64,000 nucleotides of DNA from Acheta domesticus (taxonomy: Eukaryota; Arthropoda; Insecta; Orthoptera; Gryllidae). A program made the position numbers and the translations under genes. Shown here piece after piece: positions 23,966 to 35,221 of this stretch. Below the pieces are notes generated by a model, which did not search any database, was not told the DNA's origin, and saw only the letters and a list, made by a program, of their open reading frames with translations. Position 1 is the first letter of the stretch; every line of letters starts with the position of its first letter. Location: contig JAHLJT010004567.1 in NCBI GenBank assembly GCA_031308135.1, forward strand, positions 132,345,060 through 132,409,059, in the 5' to 3' direction.

Positions 23966-24965
23966 TCGCTGACGTACGAATCCTGTCATCATTGGTACCC
24001 TGCTATTACCGTATCAAATTCACTTCCATCTCTTCCTCCGCCCCTTCATTCGCCTCTTTTCTCTAATTACTCTATCACATTCCCCGTGGCTTCCTCAGCT
24101 GCATCCACCACTCTCCCACCAACCGCCTCCACCACTCTCTCTGGGCTGAGTTTCGCCAGCTGAACCGCAAATGAATCTGGGCTTTTCCACCCCGCCATAC
24201 CTGAATGAAGACTGCGGTTTGCACAGGAAGAGCCGTTTGCAGTCCTCCCTCCACGGAAATCTCTGTGCATGTAACACACGTATGTACAATGCACGGCTTC
24301 TAATTCTCTTCGTCAATGTTTCCATTTCGTTTTATTCCCAGCAGAGAAGCAAATCCGAAAGGAAAAGAAATCTAGATGTTTACATTTACTTCACGTAATT
24401 ATGAGATAGAAGTATCGTAAAATACTATTTTGTTACTGCTAATTCGTGAACTATTCGTAGTTTGTTATCTGAATTCTACCCCTTTCACCTGATCTCGTAA
24501 AACTAGATCTATTCAATTTCGTTTTATGAATACCACCATCAATGAAAGAAATAGTATTTTATCAAGAAATAAAAATGTTTTAATTATAATGATAGTTATT
24601 ATCGCAAGAATGGAATATTTGCAATTTCTTTCTCTCATATTGAAAATAGATAAAAATAAGGGTACAAAAGTGTAAAGTCAAAGAGCCATATCCCACTGAG
24701 CATTAATAAGTGTTTTAGTTCTTTCCCCTGATAAAATAAAGACAATTTATTGAGTCTTGTATAGGGTAATAACATTAAAATAGTCAACCGTAAACTATAA
24801 AAGATATTGTTTCACGCCCAAATAATAAATTATGTGCAAAAGTTTCGTTACCACTGTCATTCCAATGGCAACGTTCTTTCACTTGTATGCAGAACTCAGT
24901 TGCGCAAGATTTTGAGCAGAGCTCATACATGTAGAGCCGAAGGGTGCGGGTTTAATCCTGCCTAA
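23966..24965. other. Intergenic; pyrimidine-rich then AT-rich
   Basis: The C/T-rich tail to about 24,160 is followed by AT-rich DNA. At about 24,915-24,962 a tRNA-like piece (GAGCTCATACATGTAGAGC ... GCGGGTTTAATCC) lacks room for an anticodon arm. It is probably a SINE head remnant. Confidence 0.4.
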
Positions 24966-25425
24966 GATTAATTATTGATTGGTGCATATTTTATCACGTG
25001 AGGTAACGGTGATCTTCTCTAGCTGGATGGCGAGATCCGACGCCGACCTACAGGTCCACTTGGGAAGTTTCCCTTACAAGATCTCGCACAATCGCACCTC
25101 CCTAGCTGGGACAAGCTCTAAGCTTCCGGCTGGTCTCCCGACTTGTGCGGTAGTATAATGCATATAAGTGTGTGTAAGTAAGAGGTGAGGATAAAAGGAG
25201 GAGGTAAGGAGATAAGGAATAAGAAGGAAAGATCTCGTGCGGACCGTGGCTTGATTGTCATGGCACCGTTTCAGCATTGCCTTATGATGTTCGGAGAAAC
25301 CACGGAAAATTACCGATCAGATCAGCAAGCCGCTAGACTTTCCCTGCAGACAGCGGCTGAATACAACATATCTAGCCAGTGCCGAAAATTCTTCCACCGT
25401 CGGGTATTGCGTAAGATGATGGTGT
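24966..25425 (-). mobile_element. SINE-like family copy 6
   Basis: A diverged minus-strand copy with recognisable family landmarks on the plus strand: ATTATTGATTGG, GGTAACGGTGATCTTC, TGGCGAGATCCGACGCC, GGGACAAGCTCTAAGC, GAAAGATCTCGTGCGGACCG and GGAGAAACCACGGAAAAT. The (GT)n segment is short here. Confidence 0.6.
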
Positions 25426-26295
25426 TTCCATAATACAATGAAATTGATGTGCCATATCACAATTATACAGATAACCCTATGTAGTACATGTGAACATCAT
25501 TCAATCCATTATCATTCATTTCTCATCATTATTTAGTTTTCATGATCTCCTCTACCACCAACCATCAAATAAAATGGCAAACTTGCCTCTGATACTGTGC
25601 TTCGAAAACCGGAAAGAAAATATGCAAATCTCCTTCCTCCCCTATACCCAGTAACGTGAAAGGCACTCATTGTATCATATAATGTATAATAGTAATTTCC
25701 AATGCGCGCAGAAATTTGAGAGAAACGTATAGCCTCTGTCCACGTCAGAAGCGTCTATGTTTTCGTTAAATATCCAGGATACAGGATCATTTCCAAGATA
25801 ATTTTAAACATTCGTCGTTCAGAATCAGAGAACAGATATTGATAAACTTTCTTTTACTAGTAGAATTAACACGGACTGGAATAAGTTGTCTGCGACAGTC
25901 TTGAACCCCTTGCCTTTAGGTGTTCAAATGTTCAAAAATTAATTATTTAATAATAACAATAATAATAATATAGTTTATTAATTTGTAGCCTGGTCTATTA
26001 TTATTACAATTATTAGATTAGAAGGTCCAAATATTGGCTAGCTTGTAATTTTTGAATGTAGTTGGCTCATTTTTAGACATATCGGGGAATTTAAACATTT
26101 AGCCGTACCTCTGACGTATATCCTTTAATTCTAGAAAGTTGGAGAATTAAAATATCATAGTTTCATAAAAATGCATTAATAAAAAATGCGCAAAATGTTG
26201 CGTTTTAAAAATGGGGTCCAATGGGGTCCTTTAGGCTATCCCAACTTTTTTTGTAGAAAATGGAATGAAAAAAGAGAATTGGCAGTAAAATTCAC
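25426..26295. other. AT-rich intergenic, nothing recognised
   Basis: Short AAT-rich runs near 25,940-25,970. No gene. Confidence 0.45.
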
Positions 26296-26680
26296 TTACA
26301 AAATCACATGTAAACACATCTCTCTCCAAATCAGATAATCCTCTGTGGGCCCACCCGTGCATGCAACACACTGAACCCAATATTCACCATTTCTGTCTTT
26401 GGAAAACAACCGTTGGCAAAAAAAGTGCATCATCTTGTTGAGGGGATTTTGTGGATTGTGGTCCCTCAAATTGCGAATCGAAATCATTGAGGGATGACAG
26501 GCTCTGATCTGAGTTGGTGGAAGTTGGTAAAGGAGAACGATTACTTTTCTTCTTGCTCTTTATTTCAGAGGTTTTTGCTCTTTCTTTCTTTTGTCTTTCA
26601 CCCCATCAGTAGTAAATGGAAACTTCCTTTTTGTCAATTTAGAGCGGTCCAAGGGCCGTTGTAGCTTCTCACGGTAACGT
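26296..26680 (-). pseudogene. Possible C-terminal remnant of a pogo-type transposase
   Basis: The minus-strand frame 26,487-26,296 ends with GEYWVQCVACTGGPTEDY, after a cysteine in FFCQRLFSKDRN. The WVQC-x2-C arrangement followed by an acidic/aromatic stretch resembles the PHD-like, zinc-binding tail found at the C terminus of many arthropod pogo/Tigger-type transposases (family memory). Upstream on the same strand, in another frame, is a Lys/Arg-rich stretch (RPLDRSKLTKRKFPF) ending in a stop, similar to the basic linker before such tails. No DDE domain is visible, so at most this is a broken 3' end. The assignment is tentative. Confidence 0.3.
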
Positions 26681-26778
26681 GTTCCAATAATCATAATTTA
26701 ATGCTAATCAAACTAAAGCTATTACGATCCTTTAGTTCATAAACGGAATAATATAATTATTTTATTTAATTACATATA

Positions 26779-27100
26779 TAGTATTGCGATGTGTCGGGGA
26801 CCATCGCAGTCCTCCACCCTTGCGTCACGCCAAATTACCGGACGGCAGGAAAGAGCTACGCGCCCCCGAATTAGATATGCCCAGCCGCTCAAGCCCCCCA
26901 TAAACTTTCAACTATCAATTATACCCTTTTACTGACAATACCGCGATGCGTCGGGTGACCATCGCACCCTCTCACCCCCGCGTCACGCCAAATTACCGGA
27001 AGTTGGAAAGGGCCACGCGTCCACCGCGACCCGATTTAGTTCCGCCCAACGGCCCAAGTTCTCCAGAAGCCCCTAACAATAAATCTTACCCTTTGTCCAA
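26779..27100. repeat. Two tandem ~157-165-bp units
   Basis: Unit 1 (26,779-26,935) and unit 2 (26,936-27,100) share GCGATG.GTCGG..ACCATCGCA and CGTCACGCCAAATTACCGGA, then a C-rich middle and TACCCTTT..C.ACAATAC. A partial third start may follow at 27,101 (GGCGATCGCACCC further on). A TATAAAA follows at about 27,180. Together this looks like the enhancer-repeat part of an LTR promoter, but I could not find LTR ends. Confidence 0.5.
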
Positions 27101-28250
27101 CAATACTGGATGATCGACAGCCGGAACAACCATTTTAGCGACTTGGCGATCGCACCCGGCTCAATAATCCTCTAAAAGCCTATAAAATCATCACATGCCA
27201 AAGCAGAAGGGACACGTGCGCGCTCCTCCGGCCTAACAATGCCGGCCAATGAACAACCAGAAGGCACCGTTGATGAAATAGAAGGTTCGAGAAGTTGAAA
27301 TCCGACCAATAAAATCACTAGGCAGGAAGCACGTGAGCACTTTGAGATTTTTTCGAAAAAACGAAAGGGACAGACGGGCGAGCGAGGCCAGAGAGAGGAC
27401 GGGCGACAGACGCTAGAGAGGACGGTCGTGCAGGGGAAGTCGTATGGAGATAGAAACCAACAAGTAAAGTTTTGAGTAGATTAACAGTGGTAGTTAAGAA
27501 AGCCACCGAATATTAGTCAGTTAATGAAACCTGCGGTAGAAAGGGAACAGCAGCAGTGGGTAAGGCACACACTGAGCCGACCACTGCGAAACTTGCCCGG
27601 TCTTCACGGAATTAATTCCGAATAGCCAAAGTTTGGCTTCGAGCGTCATACGCGGTCCAGGTGTCGTGTGACGGCCTGAGACGCGCGCGAGCATCACGTC
27701 GCGACCGCCCGGTCATCCACCGCCGACGTCCCGTGCGCCGGAGTCATCACCCCGGAGGCAATCGGAGGCCAACCTTGCAACGTTCCGGCGTCGCCTCCTG
27801 AGGGTCCGACTACACTTCTCCGTCGCTCGGCGAGCAATCCAGTCGCGGTGACATTACCATCTAACATCACAGATTGTAAGTTGTCATCACCATCATTCAT
27901 TAATCGGCTACTAAAGTGACAATAACCCAGCATCAACCTGAACAGTTTCTCTTCGTTTAATTTTTTGAATAAATTAGTCCCCGCCATTTGGTCGGGTGAA
28001 CCAATTAATACCATAGCAAAGTGTTATTATTCTAAATCTTAAGAAACCACCAAATGCAACCCTTCGACCCAGGGCGCTCACTCCTGAGACGCTCAACGCC
28101 GGCGACATTAAGCAGGTAAGTGGGCATGCGCTTGGCGCCCTTATTAAATAAATTCAGCGCGTGTCCCCTCCTGCGACTTGGGACGACTGTCACACCATAA
28201 GTGTGTCGGCGCCTCCATTTTGTGAGCAGTTCCATCACAGTATGTACATT
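27101..28250. other. GC-mixed region, possible LTR/leader remnant
   Basis: Contains a TATAAAA, a GACAGACGGGCGAGCGAGGCC-like purine segment and several ORFs of about 60-106 codons without motifs. It could be part of a solo LTR or retroelement leader continuing from the tandem units at 26.8-27.1 kb. This is not established. Confidence 0.25.
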
Positions 28251-29809
28251 GTAATTAATTACATTAATTACATCTTTTTAGATTATTTGAAAATTATTTT
28301 TTCTGGTCAAATTATGGCCTACTCCGGAGAGGTAGCCCGTTTTTAGACCTCACTCACTAACCCGTATTTAGACCAGACCCTCTTTTACAAAACCATCATG
28401 GCAGCCATTACTGGTATGAAGTAGAAGGTTGAATGAGGCACTGAAACTGTTCACCAACTCAACATTAAGACAGCCCTTCTGCCAAATAACATTTACAGCC
28501 AACTGCCTAATGGTAAGAAACAATATTGTATATACCTAGTGTAGGTTTGACGATGGAAAAAATGAGAATCGATGTTTTTTACTCACAGCTTCCGAACGCG
28601 TTGACTGATCGGTGCCTACTGCTCGTTGCTCTTCAACGGGACTGAGGGGACTTGTTTCACGCCATTCCCGATTCAGTGTGACACCCTCCAACTTCAGAAC
28701 AGAAACTAGCCCCTTTTTAGACCCTAGCCTGTATTTGAACCTTCTCTACTATTATTTACTTTTGTTTTCATTAAATACATAATCTAATGATTCATTAATA
28801 TCTTGCTTGGGTTGATGGGTTGTGTCATATGGTGAAATGGAATGAAATATAGAATGAGAAAGTAGTCAATGCCACGTAGTATAAAATGCAGTGAAGATAA
28901 AACAAGTGTTTAATACGTTAAAATACCGTGTCAGCATACCGTATTTTGTACTTTAGGCAAAGGTATTTATAATTATTGTTATTAATATATTATCATTTTT
29001 ATTATTATCCTCGTGTAGTTATTTTTTCTTTTATTAAATGTATATTATTATTATTATTGAGTAAATACAAAATCATGAGCATAAGCATGTAGAATTATTG
29101 CTATTATTGTCGTTATTGTTATTACTATTTAAAAATAAATTTGAATTTTTATTTTATAAACGTGTAAATATCTTTAATAGTATGTAAATTATAGCGTTTT
29201 GCCACCAAGTTTCAAAAACCCTACCACCAATAAAAATAAATTTCTATACAACGCGAGAAAGTGATAAAAACTATGAAAAAGATTCGATTTCGAATAAAAA
29301 ATTTCAACACTTAATTGCACTATTCCCCCTAATCTCGCACTGCGCATACCGAATAAATTCTTATACTCGTGTAGCAAATGATATCTTGCATCACAGCTGA
29401 CATCATGCTACAGAAATACTCTAAAGCAGAGGCGATGTGCCATTATATATAATTGTTATTAATGAGTTGCGTTAAGAAACAGCATCATTTCTCATATTCT
29501 TGGTTTATAAAGGACTGTTGTACTGTATTTATTCTATTCTATGTCACCAAAGAATTGGTGAAGAATGTTTTTACTAAATTATTTAATTTATTGCAGTGTA
29601 AATGCGAGACAATTTATTTGTTGTTCTTGAGCAGTATGTGCTACGTTTTGGAAAATTCTTTTGTGTTGTTTTGTTCAACACCATTTTTGCTGCTGCTGAC
29701 CACAATATTTTACTCGCATTACAATGTCTTCCATGCGAGAAAAACAACGTGCAGTATGTCATAATGCGTCACATGCACTTCAACGTTATCAGGGAAGTGC
29801 CTTGATGCA
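28251..29809. other. AT-rich intergenic
   Basis: A near-identical pair of segments occurs at 28,335 (TAGCCCGTTTTTAGACC) and 28,709 (TAGCCCCTTTTTAGACC), each followed by a degenerate second AGACC/GAACC half. No gene is recognised. ORFs around 29,453-29,805 lack motifs. Confidence 0.4.
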
Positions 29810-30020
29810 AGTGCGCCGGTTCATTCGTGGCATCCGTGTGTCGCTGCCGCCGCCTCACGCAACCTTCGCCGCCGCCGCCGCTGACCCACAGATCGACCGG
29901 CGCATATTTGACAATCATCCGCGATCGACCTCGACGAAATCGATTCATCGCCGCGCGCCCTGAATACCGCAGTGCAGTGAGCGCCATTGCTCTCGAAGGC
30001 ACCACCCACCGAATAAGACC
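29810..30020. other. Small CpG-rich island
   Basis: CpG-dense stretch with GCCGCC runs, bounded by AT-rich DNA. It could be a promoter. No transcript evidence is visible. Confidence 0.3.
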
Positions 30021-31894
30021 AGGTGGGGGTAGAAAGGTGAAGGTAAACACCTTTGGGAGAAGTCACTCACCCCAGGGAACGTCGCCAAAGAAATGCAGTA
30101 AAATGTATGATAAAGACACATTATCTACTCGAAGAATATAGGGGTCTTGTGAACGACAGGACCAGTGAAATATATTTCTTGAATGCACGAAGTATTTGCA
30201 TGTAATTCTGATGTTTTTTCGCTAGTTTTTTTTTGCCAAAAAGAAAGTAGAAGATTGTCGTGTTTGGTTATGGTAGTTTCCGGTGCAACCACAAGTATTG
30301 TTCATTAGTAGTTCAGTTTAAAATTATTTTCTCGCGTAGAGACCGTAGGTACTGTTACGAGCACTAGTTTTATCAAATATTTAATGCCACGTTGACGGAT
30401 GTTTCAATATTTGTATACTTCATGTTTTGTATCCTTATTTTTCTAGAGTAGGAGAAGAAAATTAAAATATTTTGATTCGTATGTCTTGTCTTCCGCTGAG
30501 CGAAAGAATGACCATGGTTAATGGTTGCGCTGTCAATACTGAATTCACAACTTGTAGAAGTCATTTGAATTCTCGAAATTGTTCAGTTGGGATGCCAAAA
30601 GAGATCATTTTACACTGGACGTTGGTAAGCGCATGTAAAAATAGGTTGGATACCAATTTTCTTGCAAATGCATTGAAGACGCTTCTCTCTAGACAAATAT
30701 GCACCAACACATTATATTTAAAGGAGTTGTGTTAACTTAGAGAGAGACATTAACAAAGAGTTTGTTAACAAATTCATAGAGAAAAGTTCTATGCGCTGAG
30801 GTGGGTCATCGGAGCTATCAAGTGCATTTTTTTCAATGGAAAATGTAATCCTCAGAAACATGTTGGTTAACGCGGACTTCCACAAAGTTTGAAGTGTACT
30901 AATAGTTACTTAGCAACATTATTAACCAATCTTAGGCGTCATTAAACGTCTGAAAAATATATTAGTTGCATTTATGAAATATATTATTTAATTTGTGCTT
31001 TTCTGTCACCGTAAACAGAAAAAATAGCACTAATTCGATGCAAATTTTATTTCATTGCTGGCATTCCTGGACACCTTTTCATTACATGTTGACAAAATAT
31101 TTATTCAAATAATAAATGATATTTCAGCGTATATATAATATTGCATGTTTAATTAAAATTTTTCACTTTACGTATGTAGGAATAACGACTAAATTACTAT
31201 TAATATCGGAAGACAAATTTTTTAGTTCGTTACATTTAGCAATCTCCTCGATTTCAATGACTCAAAATTTAAGTATTTTCACTTACGTATTTATTATTTT
31301 ACTTTATTGTACTTTAAATTCCTTTTGTTCAATAATTTAGTTACATCCCGTCCAGGGCTTTATTTCTGGGGAAACGCGACGCAATGCGACGTTCCAGTAC
31401 CTCCGGAATAATTATTGAATTATAATATAAATAAACTATTATTTATATTAAATTAACAAGTAACTTGAGATGCGTTCCAAGACCTAAAATTATATAAATG
31501 AAGTACTACTCTTACCAAAGTAAGTATTGGTTCATAAGCGAATTGATCAAAAATATGGAAGATCCGGAACCCTAATTTGCTCACACCATGAAAACGTTCG
31601 AACAAGCACTGGAAACAGCAGTTCGTGTAAATGTAGTTGTAATTTTTTTCCAAATTCCAAGAAATATAATTTATTTTATATTTTATTAATGTTTCCTTTA
31701 CTCAGGTCTTCATTTTTCTTAATAAAATTTCCATTTCTATTTAGAATACCAATGCTACTAAACACGTACTTCCAATTTGCCTCCCTTCACTCCTAGAAAA
31801 TCTAATCAGTGCAGTATCTGACTGCACTGATCGCATCATATAATAGCACTTCGGCAGTTTTGCATTATTTCTACCTGCTGCATCACAAGCGATC
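30021..31894. other. AT-rich intergenic, nothing recognised
   Basis: Only short ORFs without motifs. Confidence 0.45.
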
Positions 31895-31960
31895 GCAATG
31901 CACGAGCGACAGGCGCGCTGTTCGACTTACTCGGACTCGCTTCCTCCCATAGCTTTGCGC

Positions 31961-32001
<41 letters not shown>

Positions 32002-32280
32002 AGGCGAGACGGCGGCGGCAGCGTCGGCCAGGACGAAGACGACGACGGCGTCGTCCAGTGGCGTCCAGCGTCGTGCGCCGACCGGCTTGGGACTCCCCGA
32101 GGCGGTGGACGGGCAGTCGGCGATCGGCCGACCAGCGGACGGGTGGGTGGATGGGTGGGCTAGCGGGCGTAGGCGCGCCGTTGTTATTGACAGTCGCCAT
32201 CCGCCTCCGTCCCCGTCGCCGCTGCTGCCGCCGCCCCCGCCGTCGCCGCGCCCGTCTTGGCCTACGACGGCCTGCCTATT
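31895..32280. other. CpG island with (GGC)13
   Basis: Dense CpG sequence starting abruptly after AT-rich DNA contains 13 GGC units at 31,963-32,001. The plus frame gives a poly-Ala ORF (31,898-32,359). CGG tracts in CpG islands often lie in 5' untranslated regions or first exons, so a gene start nearby is possible, but no downstream exon can be recognised. Confidence 0.35.
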
Positions 32281-33177
32281 TATTAATCAGCTCCGCCAGG
32301 CAGTGGGTCCAAATGGCAACAACACTACCCACAACTTATCTCTAAGAAAAGAAATGTAATACAATAAACCTAAATAGTACGAACTCGCTAAACACGAATT
32401 CCGCAGAATTCCGCGATTTCATGAAAAGGATTACAGTAATAATGACATTTATAATACTCAGATAATACGAATTTTTATAACAATATCTCCGATAATTTCT
32501 ATCCCATGAAATTCGAGTAAATGAGGGTTTACTCTATATAAAAATCAATGTTTGTTTCTTCGTATTTTATGCGCTGCCGTACCGTTCATGCGATTGTCAA
32601 CTTATTGTTTGCACTTGCGCGAAAAATATGGGCATAGCACAATGGGAATGAGAATTTCATGCTATTATGCGGACTCAAGCGCCCCTTAACTTAAGCGCTA
32701 CGCAACCCGCCGCACTTTCAAGTATTAACTGCGTTTTTGCTGCGTATTCTGCCCCTGCGATTATGAAATTACGGCCGGATATTATCACTTGAACGTTATC
32801 TCGGACAAGTAAATCAAATTTCTCGAAGAGAGTGTCATAGCGAATGCATGCCCAAACATGAGGAAGTAAGTTTTAACAATAGAGTACTTGAGAGCCATGA
32901 ACAAAAACCAGGACGCTGAACATAACCATACTCGCAAGAAAGTCTTACATTTATTAATTGTACTTTTAGGGCGTAGCGTAAAACGTTATTAACAATCTAA
33001 CGACCAGTTACTGTAAACTAACAACAGCGAATACATTACAACAGCGAATCATCAACGAGTCCACTAGAGTTGTGTGTTAATCAGAAATCAGAAATTGCTG
33101 TTTCCTCTAGGGCACATTACAGATCGAGTCCCGAAGGTGGAGAGATTTTCAACACTAGCTACATACTTAGGTTAAAT
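32281..33177. other. Intergenic; faint Helitron-like 5' end
   Basis: At 32,531-32,560 the sequence CTCTATATAAAAATCAATG followed by TTTGTTTCTTCG resembles the start of insect Helitron-type elements (memory-based). The 3' end is not identified. Otherwise AT-rich with nothing recognised. Confidence 0.25.
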
Positions 33178-33450
33178 TAAGCCGGTCTGAAGATGTTAGC
33201 GGCCGGCTGCTCTTATCGTCAGTTTGCCGTGATATTCCTTTCAACACCAGGCAAATGCCGGAGCAGTACCCTACCAAGCAGGCCTCGGACCGCAGACGGG
33301 TACCTTTCTTTCCGTTCCTTCTTAAGTGTAAGTAAAGATGTAAGTAAGAGATAACGATTCGTCTCTTACTTACATCTTTACTTATTACACTTAAATGCAC
33401 TACACTACCACCTACGTCGGGAGACCAGTCGGCAGCACATGATATTATAA
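33178..33450 (+). mobile_element. SINE-like family copy 7 with palindromic insert
   Basis: The sense-strand copy keeps the best-conserved family core: GCGGCCGGCTGCTC, TGCCGTGATATTCC, CCAGGCAAATGCCGGAGCAG, CTCGGACCGCAGACG, then TGCACTACACTACCAC and GTCGGGAGACCAGTCGGC. The place where other copies carry (AC)n is occupied by a 73-bp palindrome. The 3' block is missing. Confidence 0.6.
33322..33394. repeat. Palindrome, 30-bp arms, 10-bp loop
   Basis: Left arm 33,322-33,351 begins TTAAGTGTAAGTAAAGATG. Right arm 33,362-33,394 is its reverse complement apart from one 3-base insertion. The loop is TAACGATTCG. It interrupts the SINE-like copy. Confidence 0.9.
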
Positions 33451-33509
33451 CACGTGATATCATCTTTGACTTGCTGTTATTCGCACCGCTTGGCCCATTT
33501 CAACCCAGT

Positions 33510-33640
33510 GAGGTGTTGATGGTGGCTGTGGCGGTGATGGCGGTGATGGCGGTGATGGTGGTGGTGGTGGTCGTGGTAATGGTTGTGGTGTTGGCGGCGA
33601 TGGGGAGGAAGGGGCGATGGCGGTGGTGGCGGTGCGGAGA
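33510..33640. repeat. GGT/GCGGTGATG simple repeat
   Basis: G/T-rich plus strand with GCGGTGATGGCGGTGATGG and GGTGGTGGTGG runs, passing directly into the GGGGCGGGGAC array. Confidence 0.7.
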
Positions 33641-33727
33641 CGGGGCGGGGACGGGGCGGGGACGGGGCGGGGACGGGGCGGGGACGGGGCGGGGACGGGG
33701 CGGGGACGGGGCGGGGACGGGGCGGCG
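33641..33727. repeat. GGGGCGGGGAC 11-bp array, G-quadruplex-prone
   Basis: About eight nearly perfect 11-bp units of CGGGGCGGGGA. Every unit supplies two runs of four G separated by one or two bases, an ideal G-quadruplex arrangement on the plus strand. Confidence 0.85.
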
Positions 33728-34769
33728 CCTGCTGAGGCTGATTTGTCATTCCTTCAGCTTCGGAGCAGCGCCCACGCGGCGAGTGCTATGCCCGTTTGCA
33801 AGCTGCTCGCGCCGGCGCTGGACGTGATGGATGCGGAATAGTGCTGGGGTGGCGTTCGGTGCCGAGGGCACGAGAGGCCGAGGGCATAGCAGGTGGGCGA
33901 GAAGGGGCAAAGCCACGTCATGGATTTCTGTTTTGGAGTGAGGCTTAGGAACTCTCTGTAATTTGAAAAAACTTCCAGGATTGTCCATAGGAAGCAACCA
34001 AATGCCGAAAAGTAGCATGGCTAGGGTTTTCACTGTAAACATTGTGGAACTTTTATTTGTTCTCACAACGTTCGATCCAATATTCGAATTTTGGTAATCG
34101 CAGTAAAACTACCTTTATTTCAGTGTAGGTGTGGTTTCAAGGCATTGTTTTCATAAAATTCAAAATGGTTTTAATAATTTCAGGGCAATTCTAAGTAGTG
34201 AATTTTGTGAACAAGGAATTACTATCAAAGGAGTCGAGTTTTCCTATGTGAATGAATTAATAATTTATTTTGTATTTATTCTTCTCGCTTATCAGCAGTT
34301 GTCTTAAAATGTTATGCGCATTTAATGTGAATAATATACATAAGGGATATTAGACATTCGTAGGAGTTATCTTCTGTTAACTCAATATCTAGTAGAAGTA
34401 TTAGAGTTATTGACACATTCGATGGCGCCTAGACTATATTACATCTACACAAAACCTATAAATGTTAAAAATTCTCTATTCATTTAAAAATACTTAAAAT
34501 GTTTTAAATTGTTTAACCTCAGTGGTTCATTCACTTCGAATTAAAATTATGGACCTGTTCTCTTGGTACTATAGACATTTTACTTTGAAACTGCTTCATG
34601 CATCCAAATACGAATAATTTATTTACATTCTAATGAATATTAAAAAGGTTTTTAATGACTATTCCAAAGCTTATTTATAAAAATGTTTAACAATTAAACA
34701 CTTGTTTTGATCGTTTAAATAAAAGATATTTTTCGATTTATTAATTGTACTTTTTATTACAGCCTCTGA
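33728..34769. other. Intergenic, nothing recognised
   Basis: A GC-rich shoulder to about 33,900, then AT-rich. No gene recognised. Confidence 0.4.
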
Positions 34770-35087
34770 TTACGAATATTGTGCGTATTCTAAATATACG
34801 TTCCAACTTTCGTAGGGTTTGTGAACTAGCATGTGAGCTATTTCGTTTGTTTTCAGCAAATTAGCAATAGTGGCAAAGCCTGGATCATGAGTGAGCGTAC
34901 TACAGTCATCGCTTATTCCGAGAAATTGACCGCAAACTTCACGCTCTCGGGAACACGGCGGGAGCGGGCAGTGACGTGGTTGGTCGATCATGAACAGGAT
35001 TAATGGACATTCGGTATCAAAAGAGTAGCATAGGCAACGCAATGGTTTGCGATAAACGAGGCGACAGAGAAGAATGACTTCTCGCAA
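34770..35087 (-). CDS. Unrecognised cysteine-rich ORF (105 codons)
   Basis: I do not recognise this ORF. It opens with a TTG codon directly after an in-frame TAG on the minus strand and runs to TAA at 34,770. It contains nine cysteines in its first two thirds, including CLCYSFDTEC, CPLPPC and VCGQFLGISDDC. Its composition is clearly less AT-rich than the flanks. The last cysteine pair has a spacing faintly like a Kazal inhibitor, and the CxC..DxxC part faintly like a vasoactive peptide; neither match is good enough to name. There is no initiator ATG near the start and no signal peptide, so if real it would be an exon. The truncated gag of a retroelement begins about 110 bp away on the other strand. 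Chance or a decayed gene fragment is quite possible. Confidence 0.2.
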   Translation of the reverse strand: MREVILLCRLVYRKPLRCLCYSFDTECPLILFMIDQPRHCPLPPCSREREVCGQFLGISDDCSTLTHDPGFATIANLLKTNEIAHMLVHKPYESWNVYLEYAQYS

Positions 35088-35221
35088 CTAGTGGAATTTC
35101 TTTCACTAGCTGAATCATACTGATTTGCGTATTCTCGACACTGTCACAAAGGACTAGATTATTTTTCAAATGTTCGTAAAAGTACTGTAATGGGAGATAA
35201 ATAACGCTCGACTCGCGGAGT

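Noticed and set aside
23016..23966. 316-codon minus-strand ORF (Val/Ser/Ala repeats) and the matching plus-strand ORFs
   Set aside because: The 12/18-bp minisatellite has units divisible by three, so several frames on both strands stay open.
24915..24965. tRNA gene
   Set aside because: A- and B-box-like words are too close together to allow an anticodon arm and no cloverleaf can be folded. More likely a SINE head remnant.
31898..32359. Poly-alanine ORF as a transcription-factor first exon
   Set aside because: The Ala run is just (GGC)13 in a CpG island; no flanking conserved motif or splice site is convincing.
34770..35087. Naming the Cys-rich ORF a Kazal inhibitor or a vasoactive-type peptide
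   Set aside because: Cysteine spacing deviates from both patterns and no signal peptide or cleavage sites are visible.
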